A DNA stretch of 17,827 bases from an uncultured bacterium (GCA_905215655.1 CAJMQT010000036.1:1-17827), one strand, 5' to 3'; counted from the stretch's first letter, positions 1 through 7,498 are shown. Notes: generated by a model not told the origin, from the sequence alone. Numbers and translations are program-made.

Positions 1-1
1 C

Positions 2-454
2 ACGTCGGTAGAAGTGACCGGCAACGATTACGCTCTGATCCGACTGAATAAAATAACGGATTTGCATATAAAGCTCCTGCCCGTAAACGACTCGACATCA
101 ATAATATGCATCGTGAAAACCATCAACAGACCCGTAAAAGAAAGCACCGTAAACTTTTATACGGAAGAATGGGATGAGATAAAGAAAGACTTTGACCTGC
201 CGCAAGCAGAAGACGCCGGCGCCCTTCTCGCCCTTTTTACGCAACGACCTGCCGACATGAGCGAAAAGACTTATGCCGAATTAACTTCTTATATCGACCC
301 CGTAATGATCAATATTGAAGTCTCCGAGACGGAAAATATCTTGAAATACAATCTCAGTCTGCCTTTCGTCGACAACGATGTCAAGACGAAAGTAAATGCG
401 ATAATTAAACAAAATACTTTTAAATGGAACGGGGACAGGTTTAAAAAATGTTAG
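2..454 (+). CDS. DUF3256 family protein, C-terminal part (5' truncated by window edge)
   Basis: The reading frame is open through the left edge, so this is the C-terminal part of a longer protein. The first in-frame start-like codon (GTG at 14) is probably internal. The visible 150 or so residues include MKLLPVNDS-like sequence (here IKLLPVNDSTSIICIVKTI) followed by a segment around FYTEEWDEI, which I recognise from memory as typical of the Bacteroidota-only DUF3256 family. Those proteins are usually about 200 residues with an N-terminal export signal, but that end is outside the window. The function of the family is unknown. The next gene is 337 bp away behind a promoter, so this gene probably ends its transcription unit. 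The family call rests on motif memory only; the coding status is clear from the long open frame. Confidence 0.7.
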   Translation, partial: TSVEVTGNDYALIRLNKITDLHIKLLPVNDSTSIICIVKTINRPVKESTVNFYTEEWDEIKKDFDLPQAEDAGALLALFTQRPADMSEKTYAELTSYIDPVMINIEVSETENILKYNLSLPFVDNDVKTKVNAIIKQNTFKWNGDRFKKC

Positions 455-480
455 AAATAGCATATAATTCACGCATAAAA

Positions 481-511
481 TTGTCATTCTCGACAAAAAA
501 CAATACCTTTG
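481..511 (+). promoter_or_regulatory. Bacteroidota-type promoter for the intergenic RNA region
   Basis: TACCTTTG at 504-511 matches the -7 consensus TAnnTTTG, and TTG at 481-483 sits 20 bp upstream, matching the -33 element and its normal spacing. Transcription would start near 517-520 with no long reading frame behind it, which suggests a small RNA or a leader. Confidence 0.6.
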
Positions 512-516
512 CACCG

Positions 517-592
517 TGTTTTTCATGGTATTAGATTATTAAGGTTAATTAAAAAGATTGGTTGTCGTGAGACAATCAATTTTTGTTTTTAT
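517..592 (+). ncRNA. Candidate small RNA or attenuated leader ending in an intrinsic terminator
   Basis: A transcript from the promoter at 481-511 would run about 75 nt and then meet a hairpin whose arms are roughly 550-563 and 568-580. The inner GGTTGTC and GACAATC pair around a GTGA loop, and the hairpin is followed by TTTTTGTTTTT. This is a good intrinsic terminator. A five-codon frame ATG GTA TTA GAT TAT TAA lies at 525-542, ahead of the hairpin. I cannot assign the RNA to a known family. It could be an independent small RNA, or the terminated form of a longer transcript that includes 598-708. Confidence 0.4.
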
Positions 593-597
593 AGGTA

Positions 598-708
598 CGG
601 TAAGGTCTGACAGGTCTCTTGCCGCTGCTCGGATAACGATTGTTTGATAACTGCTCATAAGTAATGTCACCTCAAAACAATTTCTTGTTCTGAGCGGGCT
701 TTTTTATT
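598..708 (+). ncRNA. Second structured segment ending in a T-rich terminator
   Basis: CGGTAAG at 598-604 can pair with CTTGCCG at 618-624. CTGCTCA at 651-657 can pair with TGAGCGG at 691-697 (one G-U), enclosing an AACAA-TTTC-TTGTT hairpin at 676-689. The outer stem is followed by CTTTTTTATT at 699-708, so it can act as a terminator. No reading frame is apparent. Together with 517-592 it would make a transcript of about 190 nt, a length compatible with 6S-like RNAs (Bacteroidales-1 motif), but I could not form the closing stem such an RNA needs. Confidence 0.35.
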
Positions 709-758
709 CCATCTACACCTTTTTTATTATATTCCTTTATTTCTTTTCTTTTTTTTAT

Positions 759-766
759 TAATTTTG
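759..766 (+). promoter_or_regulatory. -7 promoter element of manC
   Basis: TAATTTTG fits TAnnTTTG and lies 25 bp before the manC start codon, giving a leader of about 20 nt. The upstream stretch is T-rich and no clear TTG -33 element is seen. Confidence 0.5.
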
Positions 767-791
767 CCACATTAATTAATATAATAAAATT

Positions 792-1862
792 ATGGCTAAC
801 AAGAGCAACCATTTGGTGATAATGGCAGGCGGTGTAGGTAGCCGCTTCTGGCCGATGAGTACGACGGAGAAACCCAAACAGTTTATTGACGTCCTTGGTG
901 TCGGTCGTTCGCTTATACAGCTTACGTTCGACAGGTTCAAAGGAGTTTGCGAACCCGAGAACGTATGGGTCGTTACAAATCAGAATTATAAAGATATAGT
1001 AAAAGAACAACTGCCGGAAATACCCGAAAAAAACATACTCTGCGAGCCCTGCCGACGTAACACGGCGCCTTGCATCGCATACGTGAGCTGGCGGATAAAG
1101 TCGAAAGACCGTAATGCCAACATCGTTGTGACGCCGAGCGACCACGTAGTGGTAAACGGCGAGGAGTTCAGACGTGTCATAAACCAATGTCTTAAATTTA
1201 CAAGTGAGACAGACGCTATCGTTACTTTGGGCATGAAACCGTCGCGTCCGGAGACCGGATACGGATATATTCAGGCAGATTTGTCATCAAGTTCTCCGCG
1301 CAACAAGGAGATTTTCCGTGTCGACTCGTTCCGTGAGAAACCCGATTTGGAGACGGCTAAAAAATACATACGCAACAAGAGCTACTTCTGGAACGCAGGT
1401 ATCTTTATCTGGAGCGTAAGCACAATTGTCAATGCTTTCCGCGTATATCAGCCTGCAATAAGCAAAGTTTTTGAGAAACTCACCGACGTTTACGGTACGG
1501 AACGCGAACAGGAAGAAATCAATCGGGTATTCCCCGAATGCGAAAATATCTCCGTCGACTATGCGATAATGGAGAATGCGGAGGAAATATTTGTATGTCC
1601 CGCCGACTTCGGATGGAGCGACCTCGGTACATGGGGTTCGCTGTTGGTTCAAACATCGAGAGATCTTTACGGCAACAGCGTGATAGGAGACAACGTATCT
1701 TTGTTCGAGACGCACAACAGCATCATTCACACCCTGAACAAAAAGAAAGTGGTGGTGCAAGGACTCGACGGATATATCGTCGCCGAAGAGGATGACCGAC
1801 TGCTTATCTGCAAACTTTCGGAAGAACAAAGAATAAAGATTTTTTCAGGAGAAGGAAAATAA
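792..1862 (+). CDS. manC: Mannose-1-phosphate guanylyltransferase (GDP-mannose synthesis)
   Basis: The enzyme makes GDP-mannose from mannose-1-phosphate and GTP in the cytoplasm, the entry step for GDP-fucose. The 356-residue protein carries the nucleotidyltransferase signature GGVGSRFWPMS at residues 13-23, KPKQF at 27-31, EPCRRNTAP at 85-93, PSDH at 115-118, and further on EKPD, NAGIFIWS and FGWSDLGTWGSL. Its length matches the short, single-function type lacking the C-terminal phosphomannose isomerase domain of bifunctional ManC/AlgA proteins. The ATG at 792 starts 25 bp after a Bacteroidota -7 element. gmd follows 69 bp later and fcl after that, so the three form one pathway cluster and probably one transcription unit. 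The call is firm; only the preferred symbol varies between genomes (manC, rfbM, cpsB). Confidence 0.95.
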   Translation: MANKSNHLVIMAGGVGSRFWPMSTTEKPKQFIDVLGVGRSLIQLTFDRFKGVCEPENVWVVTNQNYKDIVKEQLPEIPEKNILCEPCRRNTAPCIAYVSWRIKSKDRNANIVVTPSDHVVVNGEEFRRVINQCLKFTSETDAIVTLGMKPSRPETGYGYIQADLSSSSPRNKEIFRVDSFREKPDLETAKKYIRNKSYFWNAGIFIWSVSTIVNAFRVYQPAISKVFEKLTDVYGTEREQEEINRVFPECENISVDYAIMENAEEIFVCPADFGWSDLGTWGSLLVQTSRDLYGNSVIGDNVSLFETHNSIIHTLNKKKVVVQGLDGYIVAEEDDRLLICKLSEEQRIKIFSGEGK

Positions 1863-1931
1863 CGGGAATGACAGAAATATATAAATAGAGTAATAATTGA
1901 AAGACTTAATTTAAAATTTAAAAGCTGAAAA

Positions 1932-3017
1932 ATGGATAAAAACATTGCGTTAATAACCGGAATTACCGGTCAGGACGGTTCGTTCCTTGCCGAGTTTCTG
2001 ATTGATAAAGGATATGAGGTGCATGGACTGTTGCGCCGTTCTTCATCATTTAATACCGGACGTATCGAGCATCTTTATTTGGACGAGTGGGTTAGAGACA
2101 TGAAAAAGTCTCGTTTGGTAAACCTTCATTGGGCAGACATGACCGACTCTTCTTCGTTGATACGTATCATTGGCGAGGTGAAGCCGACAGAAATATATAA
2201 TCTTGCGGCGCAAAGCCACGTTAAAGTGTCATTCGACGTGCCCGAATATACGGCAGACACCGATGCCGTAGGTGTGTTGCGACTTCTTGAAGCAGTACGC
2301 ATCTGCGGTCTGGATAAAAAATGCCGTATCTATCAGGCGTCCACTTCCGAGCTTTACGGCAAGGTGCAGGAGGTTCCGCAGAGCGAGACAACACCGTTCT
2401 ATCCCCGCTCTCCGTACTCGGTAGCCAAGCTCTACGGCTTTTGGATAATGAAGAATTATCGTGAAAGCTATGGAATGTACTGCTGCAACGGAATATTGTT
2501 CAATCATGAGAGCGAGCGAAGAGGCGAAAACTTCGTGACACGTAAGATCACGCTTGCCGCCTGTCGCATAGCACAGGGATTTCAAGACAAGCTTTATCTC
2601 GGTAATCTTGACGCTTTGCGCGACTGGGGTTATGCCCGCGATTACGTTGAATGTATGTGGCTTATACTGCAACAGGAACAGCCCGAAGATTTCGTCATCG
2701 CAACAGGCGAGATGCACACGGTGAGAGAGTTCTGCACGCTTACATTCAAGGAAGTTGGTATAGAACTGCGCTGGGAAGGCGAGGGCGTTAACGAAAAAGG
2801 TATCGACGTAAAGACCGGAAAAGTCCTTGTAGAGGTTGATCCAAAGTATTTTCGTCCATGCGAGGTGGAACAGCTGCTCGGAAATCCGGCAAAAGCAAAG
2901 AAAGTACTCGGCTGGAATCCTACGAAAACATCATTCAACGAACTGATAAAAATCATGGTTGAGCATGATATGAAGTTTGTAAAGAAACTTTATATAAAAG
3001 CTCAAATGGCTGAATAA
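1932..3017 (+). CDS. gmd: GDP-mannose 4,6-dehydratase
   Basis: It converts GDP-mannose to GDP-4-keto-6-deoxymannose, the second step to GDP-fucose, and is a short-chain dehydrogenase/reductase using NADP. The 361-residue protein shows the Rossmann glycine motif GITGQDG at residues 10-16, the phosphate-binding LLRRSSSFNTGRIEHL region at 33-48, and a catalytic set that lines up with the E. coli enzyme: T138 and E140 in STSELYG, then Y162 and K166 in YSVAK. FNHESERRGENFVTRKI, also diagnostic of Gmd, is present. Full length and intact. It lies 69 bp after manC; the gap of 156 bp to fcl holds a long inverted repeat. Confidence 0.97.
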   Translation: MDKNIALITGITGQDGSFLAEFLIDKGYEVHGLLRRSSSFNTGRIEHLYLDEWVRDMKKSRLVNLHWADMTDSSSLIRIIGEVKPTEIYNLAAQSHVKVSFDVPEYTADTDAVGVLRLLEAVRICGLDKKCRIYQASTSELYGKVQEVPQSETTPFYPRSPYSVAKLYGFWIMKNYRESYGMYCCNGILFNHESERRGENFVTRKITLAACRIAQGFQDKLYLGNLDALRDWGYARDYVECMWLILQQEQPEDFVIATGEMHTVREFCTLTFKEVGIELRWEGEGVNEKGIDVKTGKVLVEVDPKYFRPCEVEQLLGNPAKAKKVLGWNPTKTSFNELIKIMVEHDMKFVKKLYIKAQMAE

Positions 3018-3042
3018 TAATCAATGTGAACAGATATGACGG

Positions 3043-3153
3043 TTGAAAATTAAGAGCAGGAAATGTGAATTTACGATTTCTCATGTCGTTCGATTGCATT
3101 CCTGACGTAAGTATTAAAATCATAATTCATCGTTCCCGGCTCTTGATTTTCAA
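3043..3153. repeat. Long imperfect inverted repeat between gmd and fcl
   Basis: The outer arms TTGAAAATTAAGAGC (3043-3057) and GCTCTTGATTTTCAA (3139-3153) pair at all 15 positions counting one G-U. The pairing continues inward with GGAA, TGAATT (3066-3071 against AATTCA at 3124-3129) and GATTT (3075-3079 against AAATC at 3117-3121), separated by small internal loops. About 35 bp per arm is involved. It is not a simple terminator, as no T-run follows. It could be a repeat of the REP or MITE kind, or a structured spacer in the manC-gmd-fcl message. Confidence 0.6.
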
Positions 3154-3173
3154 TTTTATTATAAATAAAGAAA

Positions 3174-4253
3174 ATGTTGGATACAAATTCAAAGATATAC
3201 GTTGCCGGTCACAGAGGTTTGGTAGGATCGGCAATTTGGAATAATCTTAAACAGCGAGGATATAACAATCTGGTGGGCAGAACGCATAAAGAACTTGACC
3301 TGCTTGATCCCGTTGCGGTGAAAAAGTTCTTCGATGACGAGCGCCCCGACGCCGTTGTGCTTGCCGCCGCGCATGTCGGCGGTATTTTTGCCAACCTTAA
3401 TTATCGTGCCGATTTTATCTATCAGAACCTTCAGATACAGCAGAACGTAATTGGAGAAAGCTATCGTCACGGTGTAAAGAAACTCCTTTTTCTTGGCAGC
3501 ACATGTATCTATCCGCGCATGGCACGCCAGCCGATGACGGAAGACGCGCTGCTGACTTCGGAACTGGAATATACCAACGAGCCTTACGCCATTGCTAAAA
3601 TAGCCGGCTTGAAGATGTGCGAGAGTTTCAGCATTCAGTACGGTTGCAATTACATTGCCGTCATGCCGACCAATCTATATGGTCCGAATGACAACTTCCA
3701 CCTTGAAAACAGCCATGTCCTTCCTGCGATGTTGCGTAAGGTTTACCTTGCAAAATGTTTGAATGAAGGTAATTGGGACGCTGTAAGACGCGACCTGAAC
3801 GCACGTCCCGTAAACGGAGTGAACGGCGGAAATTCCGACGACGAGATAGTTGCGGAACTTGAAAAGTTTGGCATTACATCCGAAGTCGTAACCCTTTGGG
3901 GCACCGGAAGTCCGATGCGTGAGTTCCTTTGGAGCGAAGACATGGCAGATGCCAGCGTGCATGTGCTGTTGAATGTTGACTTCAAAGACACTTACGAGCA
4001 AGGTGCGAAAGAAATAAGAAACTGCCATGTAAACGTCGGAACGGGTAAGGAAGTAAGCATCCGCGAGGTTGCCGAGATGGTAATCAAAGAGATAGACTTC
4101 AAGGGCAAGCTCCTTTGGGACAGCTCCAAGCCTGACGGAACACCGAGAAAACTGACTGATGTGACCAAATTACATAATCTCGGTTGGCATCACAAGATAG
4201 AAATTGAGGACGGAATACATCAACTCTTCGAGTGGTATAAAGGCTCGATTTAG
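3174..4253 (+). CDS. fcl: GDP-L-fucose synthase (3,5-epimerase/4-reductase)
   Basis: It epimerises and reduces GDP-4-keto-6-deoxymannose with NADPH to give GDP-L-fucose. The Rossmann motif GHRGLVG is at residues 12-18. The active-site residues align with those of E. coli Fcl (S107, C109, Y136, K140): S109 and C111 in GSTCIYP, then Y138 and K142 in PYAIAK. At 359 residues it is about 38 longer than the E. coli enzyme. The extra length lies around residues 183-230, between the LRKVYLAK helix and VTLWGTGSPMREF, and I recall similar insertions in other Bacteroidales Fcl proteins. The ATG at 3174 follows an A-rich stretch without a Shine-Dalgarno sequence, as usual in the phylum. It completes the pathway with manC and gmd. 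Confidence 0.96.
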   Translation: MLDTNSKIYVAGHRGLVGSAIWNNLKQRGYNNLVGRTHKELDLLDPVAVKKFFDDERPDAVVLAAAHVGGIFANLNYRADFIYQNLQIQQNVIGESYRHGVKKLLFLGSTCIYPRMARQPMTEDALLTSELEYTNEPYAIAKIAGLKMCESFSIQYGCNYIAVMPTNLYGPNDNFHLENSHVLPAMLRKVYLAKCLNEGNWDAVRRDLNARPVNGVNGGNSDDEIVAELEKFGITSEVVTLWGTGSPMREFLWSEDMADASVHVLLNVDFKDTYEQGAKEIRNCHVNVGTGKEVSIREVAEMVIKEIDFKGKLLWDSSKPDGTPRKLTDVTKLHNLGWHHKIEIEDGIHQLFEWYKGSI

Positions 4254-4272
4254 AATAAGATGCCGGTCTTTG

Positions 4273-4322
4273 ATCAAACAATAACGGTGCGGAGAGTTGT
4301 CTTCGCACCGTTATTGTTTGAT
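4273..4322. terminator. Strong hairpin terminator between convergent fcl and pheS
   Basis: Perfect 19-bp arms at 4273-4291 and 4304-4322 enclose a 12-nt loop. The plus-strand exit reads TTCCTTTTG, so it should terminate fcl. The pheS side lacks a clear T-run but would meet the same hairpin. Confidence 0.85.
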
Positions 4323-4363
4323 TTCCTTTTGTTAGGATATAATGTAACTGTTGTCCTTGTAAT

Positions 4364-5401
4364 TTAGTTTGCTGATTCAAACTCATGCAGGAAACGAATG
4401 TCGTTTTCCGAGAACATGCGGAGGTCGGACACCTGATATTTCAGGTTCGTTATTCTTTCCACGCCCAGTCCGAAAGCGTAGCCGCTGTAAACGGAGCTGT
4501 CTATGCCGCAAAGTTCGAGCACGTTAGGATCCACCATACCGCATCCGAGGATTTCAACCCAGCCGGTATGTTTGCAAAATCCACATCCTTTACCGCCGCA
4601 GATGTGGCAAGAGATGTCCATTTCGGCGCTCGGTTCGGTGAAGGGGAAGTAGCTCGGGCGCAAGCGTATCTTTGTATCAGCACCGAAAAGTTCGCGGGAG
4701 AACGTCAGTAACACTTGCTTTAAATCGGTGAAAGATACGTTCTTGTCGATGTAGAGACCTTCTATCTGGTGGAAGAAGCAGTGAGCTCGTGCCGTAATAG
4801 CCTCGTTACGATAAACACGTCCCGGGCAGATTATGCGTATAGGGGGCTGTGTCGTTTCCATGACGCGTGCCTGAACGGAACTTGTATGGCTGCGTAACAG
4901 GATGTTTTTTGTTACGTCGTTAGGGTTTGACTCTACGAAGAAGGTGTCCTGCATGTCGCGTGCCGGGTGGTCTGCGGCAAAGTTCATCTTCGTAAACACG
5001 TGCAGGTCGTCTTCAACTTCGGGACCATCGGCAAGCGTGAAGCCCATTCGTGAGAATATGTCGATAATCTCGTTTCTTACGATTGTAAGCGGATGGCGTG
5101 TTCCGAGCTTTATCGGGTAAGCCGTTCTTGTGAGGTCTATGTTGTCATCTTGTGCGTCTTTTGCCTCATATTGTTCTCTGAGCGAGTTGATACGCTCCAA
5201 CGCTGTCTGTTTCAGCTCATTGATTTTTATGCCCACTTCCTTCTTCTGTTCTGCCGGAACGTTGCGGAAGTCAGCCATCAAAGCGTTGATTTCTCCTTTC
5301 TTGCTGAGGTATTTCAGTCTTAAATTCTCTATTTCTTCTGCGTTTGAAGCATTAAGACCCTTAACCTCTTCAAGAAGTTTCTCTATTTTTTCGAGTATCA
5401 T
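4364..5401 (-). CDS. pheS: Phenylalanyl-tRNA synthetase alpha subunit
   Basis: The catalytic alpha subunit of the class IIc synthetase; with PheT it charges tRNA-Phe. The N-terminal 85 or so residues form the charged helical coiled-coil arm (MILEKIEKLLEEV onward). The class II motif 2 is seen as GRVYRNEAITARAHCFFHQIEG, a cysteine-rich CHICGGKGCGFCKHTGWVEI precedes GCGMVDPNVL, and motif 3 is GYAFGLGVERI. I chose the ATG at 5401 (345 residues) over an upstream in-frame start at 5440, because 5401 begins the conserved N-terminus and the upstream codons overlap the promoter element at 5438-5445. pheT is not next to it, which is common in Bacteroidota. Convergent with fcl, divergent from the lipoprotein gene. 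Confidence 0.96.
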   Translation of the reverse strand: MILEKIEKLLEEVKGLNASNAEEIENLRLKYLSKKGEINALMADFRNVPAEQKKEVGIKINELKQTALERINSLREQYEAKDAQDDNIDLTRTAYPIKLGTRHPLTIVRNEIIDIFSRMGFTLADGPEVEDDLHVFTKMNFAADHPARDMQDTFFVESNPNDVTKNILLRSHTSSVQARVMETTQPPIRIICPGRVYRNEAITARAHCFFHQIEGLYIDKNVSFTDLKQVLLTFSRELFGADTKIRLRPSYFPFTEPSAEMDISCHICGGKGCGFCKHTGWVEILGCGMVDPNVLELCGIDSSVYSGYAFGLGVERITNLKYQVSDLRMFSENDIRFLHEFESAN

Positions 5402-5437
5402 TTTAAGAAAAATTTGATGCTTATTAAAAACTTGATG

Positions 5438-5445
5438 CAAAGGTA
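5438..5445 (-). promoter_or_regulatory. -7 promoter element of pheS
   Basis: On the minus strand this reads TACCTTTG, followed by GCATC, giving a leader of about 30 nt. It overlaps a 7-bp dyad AAGGTAA-N5-TTACCTT (5440-5458) that could be an operator. No clear -33 TTG is seen at the right distance. Confidence 0.5.
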
Positions 5446-5488
5446 ATATTTTTACCTTAGAATAATATAATAAATCAAAATAAAGTTG

Positions 5489-5496
5489 TACTTTTG
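5489..5496 (+). promoter_or_regulatory. -7 promoter element of the DUF4348 lipoprotein gene
   Basis: TACTTTTG fits TAnnTTTG and lies 45 bp before the ATG at 5542. It is divergent from the pheS promoter about 45 bp away. Confidence 0.45.
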
Positions 5497-5541
5497 TCCA
5501 AATTTAGAGAAATAACGGTTTACTAAAAGTATTTCTGAGTT

Positions 5542-6387
5542 ATGAGAAATTGGGTTGTGCCTGTCTTTATGGCATTATTGTCTATCATGTTTTGGACAAC
5601 TGGATGCACGGATAAGAAAATTGTGGCGGAAGACAGCACGTCGGTAGACTCTTCAACGGTGGATACGTTTGCCGTTGACACGCTCGACAAGCTTATCACC
5701 GAGCAGCAGATGCCTAAGGCGGCAGATGAATTGTTTGACGACTTTATCTTTAACTTCGCGGCAAATCATAAGTTGCAGCTGAAGCGAATTAAGTTTCCAT
5801 TGAAACTGGTCGCCGGCGATGAGGTTTCTTATTTGAAGAAACAGGAGTGGAAGATGGAGCATTTCTTCATGGAACAAGGTTATTACACGCTTATTCTTGA
5901 CAATGCCAAACAACTTAGATCGGTAAAAGATACCTCGATAAACAATGTCGTCGTAGAGAAAATATATCTCAACAAAGACAAGATAAAGAGGTATGTTTTT
6001 GAGCGTCTGAAAGGTCAATGGATGCTGACATCTATTGTAAAGACTCCGATTTCGCAGAATGTCGAGGCGTCATTTCTTTCCTTTTACCAACATTTCGTCA
6101 GCGATTCTACTTTCCAAGTAAGCAGTCTTAACGATCCGGTGATGTTCACCGGTCCCGATCCGGACGATGATTTCAGCACGATGTCCGGCGAGATAATGCC
6201 CGAGACGTGGCCTGCCTTCGCTCCGGAACTGCCTTCCGGACTGATTTACAACATCATTTACGGACAGAAACGGACGGGAGGAAACAAGAAAATCTTCATG
6301 TTACGAGGCATATCCAACGGTCAGGAGATGCAACTTACGTTTAATCGTATCGGCGGAAAGTGGAAACTTACGGCGCTGTCAGAGTAG
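5542..6387 (+). CDS. DUF4348 family lipoprotein
   Basis: A 281-residue exported protein of unknown function. The N-terminus has a hydrophobic segment (residues 4-18) ending in a lipobox-like TTGC with the lipidated cysteine at C22, followed by a Ser/Thr/Asp-rich linker (about residues 30-50), so it should be anchored in a membrane facing the periplasm or surface. The rest is a compact domain ending in a strand-rich part (IFMLRGISNGQEMQLTFNRIGGKWKLTAL), which I recognise from memory as the DUF4348 family, found mainly in Bacteroidales. No catalytic motif is visible. It has its own promoter and lies 47 bp (or 95 bp, depending on the murB start) upstream of murB, in the same direction, so cotranscription with a cell-wall gene is plausible. 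A role in the envelope would be a guess from context only. Confidence 0.75.
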   Translation: MRNWVVPVFMALLSIMFWTTGCTDKKIVAEDSTSVDSSTVDTFAVDTLDKLITEQQMPKAADELFDDFIFNFAANHKLQLKRIKFPLKLVAGDEVSYLKKQEWKMEHFFMEQGYYTLILDNAKQLRSVKDTSINNVVVEKIYLNKDKIKRYVFERLKGQWMLTSIVKTPISQNVEASFLSFYQHFVSDSTFQVSSLNDPVMFTGPDPDDDFSTMSGEIMPETWPAFAPELPSGLIYNIIYGQKRTGGNKKIFMLRGISNGQEMQLTFNRIGGKWKLTALSE

Positions 6388-6434
6388 CGGTGATTATTTG
6401 AAAGATAAATTATGTCACATCGTTCCCGTAGGAA

Positions 6435-7496
6435 ATGCGGGGCAGGATGTGGCACGATATAAACCGAAAAGTCTTTTCCAAGGTGGTAGATTTATTTGAT
6501 TACAGTCTTAAAGGGCACAATACATTCGGCATTGACGCCGTGTGCAGACGGTTCGTCGAATTTGAAACGGTCGGCGAACTGCAACAAACAGTATCTTCTT
6601 TAACCGCGGCAGACCGCCCGTTGCTTGTCATCGGTGGCGGCAGTAATCTCCTTTTTACTGGCGATTATAAAGGCACCGTGCTGCATTCGGCAATCAAAGG
6701 TTGCGAGGCCCGGATTGAAAACGACGGTGTTTACCTGCGTTGCGGCAGCGGCGAGACATGGGACGACGTGGTAAACCTTTGTGTGGAGCAAGGCTGGTAT
6801 GGTGCGGAGAACCTCTCGCTCATACCCGGCGAAGTGGGAGCAAGCGCCGTTCAGAACATCGGTGCATACGGAGCCGAGGCAAAGGACTTGATATTCAAGG
6901 TTGAGGCTGTCGACTTGGAGACCGGCAAAACGTGTGAGTTTCTGAACGAAGACTGCGATTATTCCTACCGTCACAGCAAGTTCAAGACGGAATGGAAGGG
7001 GCGTTTTGTCATAACATACGTCACATACAAACTGTCCGAAACGTTCCGCCCGCGCCTTGATTACGGCAACATTCTTGCCGAACTTGACAAGAGAGACATC
7101 AAAAATCCCGATGCCCGACAACTCAGAAATGTGATAATCGACATACGAAACGAGAAACTTCCCGACCCGAAAGTTGAAGGAAATGCCGGCAGCTTCTTTA
7201 TGAATCCGGTAGTGCCGACGGCTAAATACGAAGAACTTACACGCCGGTTTGACACCGTTCCGCATTATCCGGTCGACCCGGAGCACGTAAAGATACCCGC
7301 CGGATGGATGATTGACCGTTGCGGCTGGAAGGGCAAGACGCTCGGAACGGTTGGCGTTCATTCGCGACAGGCGCTGGTGCTTGTCAATCGCGGAGGTGCC
7401 TCGGGTAGCGACGTGATACGCCTTTGCGAGGCAATAAAGAAGGATGTGAAAGCCGAGTTCGGCATTGATATAACGCCTGAGGTTAACATCATCTGA
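6435..7496 (+). CDS. murB: UDP-N-acetylenolpyruvoylglucosamine reductase
   Basis: This FAD enzyme reduces UDP-GlcNAc-enolpyruvate to UDP-MurNAc with NADPH, a committed step of peptidoglycan synthesis. The FAD-binding region shows GGGSNLL at residues 67-73 and LIPGEVGASAVQNIGAYG at 129-146. YSYRHSKFK at 176-184 marks a type I enzyme, the proton-donor serine is S253 in GNAGSFF, and the catalytic glutamate is E349 in PEVNII. The start is uncertain. ATG at 6435 gives 353 residues and ATG at 6447 gives 349. GTG at 6483 gives 337 residues and places HNTFG at the position usual for the family, so the first 16 residues may not be translated. The PhnP-like gene begins 2 bp after the stop, implying one operon. 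Confidence 0.96.
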   Translation: MRGRMWHDINRKVFSKVVDLFDYSLKGHNTFGIDAVCRRFVEFETVGELQQTVSSLTAADRPLLVIGGGSNLLFTGDYKGTVLHSAIKGCEARIENDGVYLRCGSGETWDDVVNLCVEQGWYGAENLSLIPGEVGASAVQNIGAYGAEAKDLIFKVEAVDLETGKTCEFLNEDCDYSYRHSKFKTEWKGRFVITYVTYKLSETFRPRLDYGNILAELDKRDIKNPDARQLRNVIIDIRNEKLPDPKVEGNAGSFFMNPVVPTAKYEELTRRFDTVPHYPVDPEHVKIPAGWMIDRCGWKGKTLGTVGVHSRQALVLVNRGGASGSDVIRLCEAIKKDVKAEFGIDITPEVNII

Positions 7497-7498
7497 TT

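Noticed and set aside
672..1187. 171-codon open frame on the minus strand covering the manC promoter and 5' end
   Set aside because: It runs antisense through the clear manC coding sequence, its protein shows no recognisable motif, and the low-complexity lysine-rich end comes from the T-rich promoter region.
1287..1829. 180-codon open frame antisense to manC
   Set aside because: No recognisable motif, and it overlaps conserved motifs of the sense gene.
1863..1931. A/T-rich gap between manC and gmd
   Set aside because: No promoter match, hairpin of note or reading frame; TTTAAAATTTAAA is simple A/T-rich sequence.
3630..3900. Extra segment of about 40 residues in fcl compared with E. coli
   Set aside because: I recall similar insertions in Bacteroidales GDP-fucose synthases, so it is likely a lineage feature rather than a fusion.
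4273..4322. Perfect 19-bp palindrome after fcl as a possible recombination site
   Set aside because: Position between convergent genes and the T-rich exit explain it as a terminator.
6600..7361. 253-codon open frame antisense to murB
   Set aside because: Shadow of murB; no domain or start signals, and murB is intact with all its catalytic residues.
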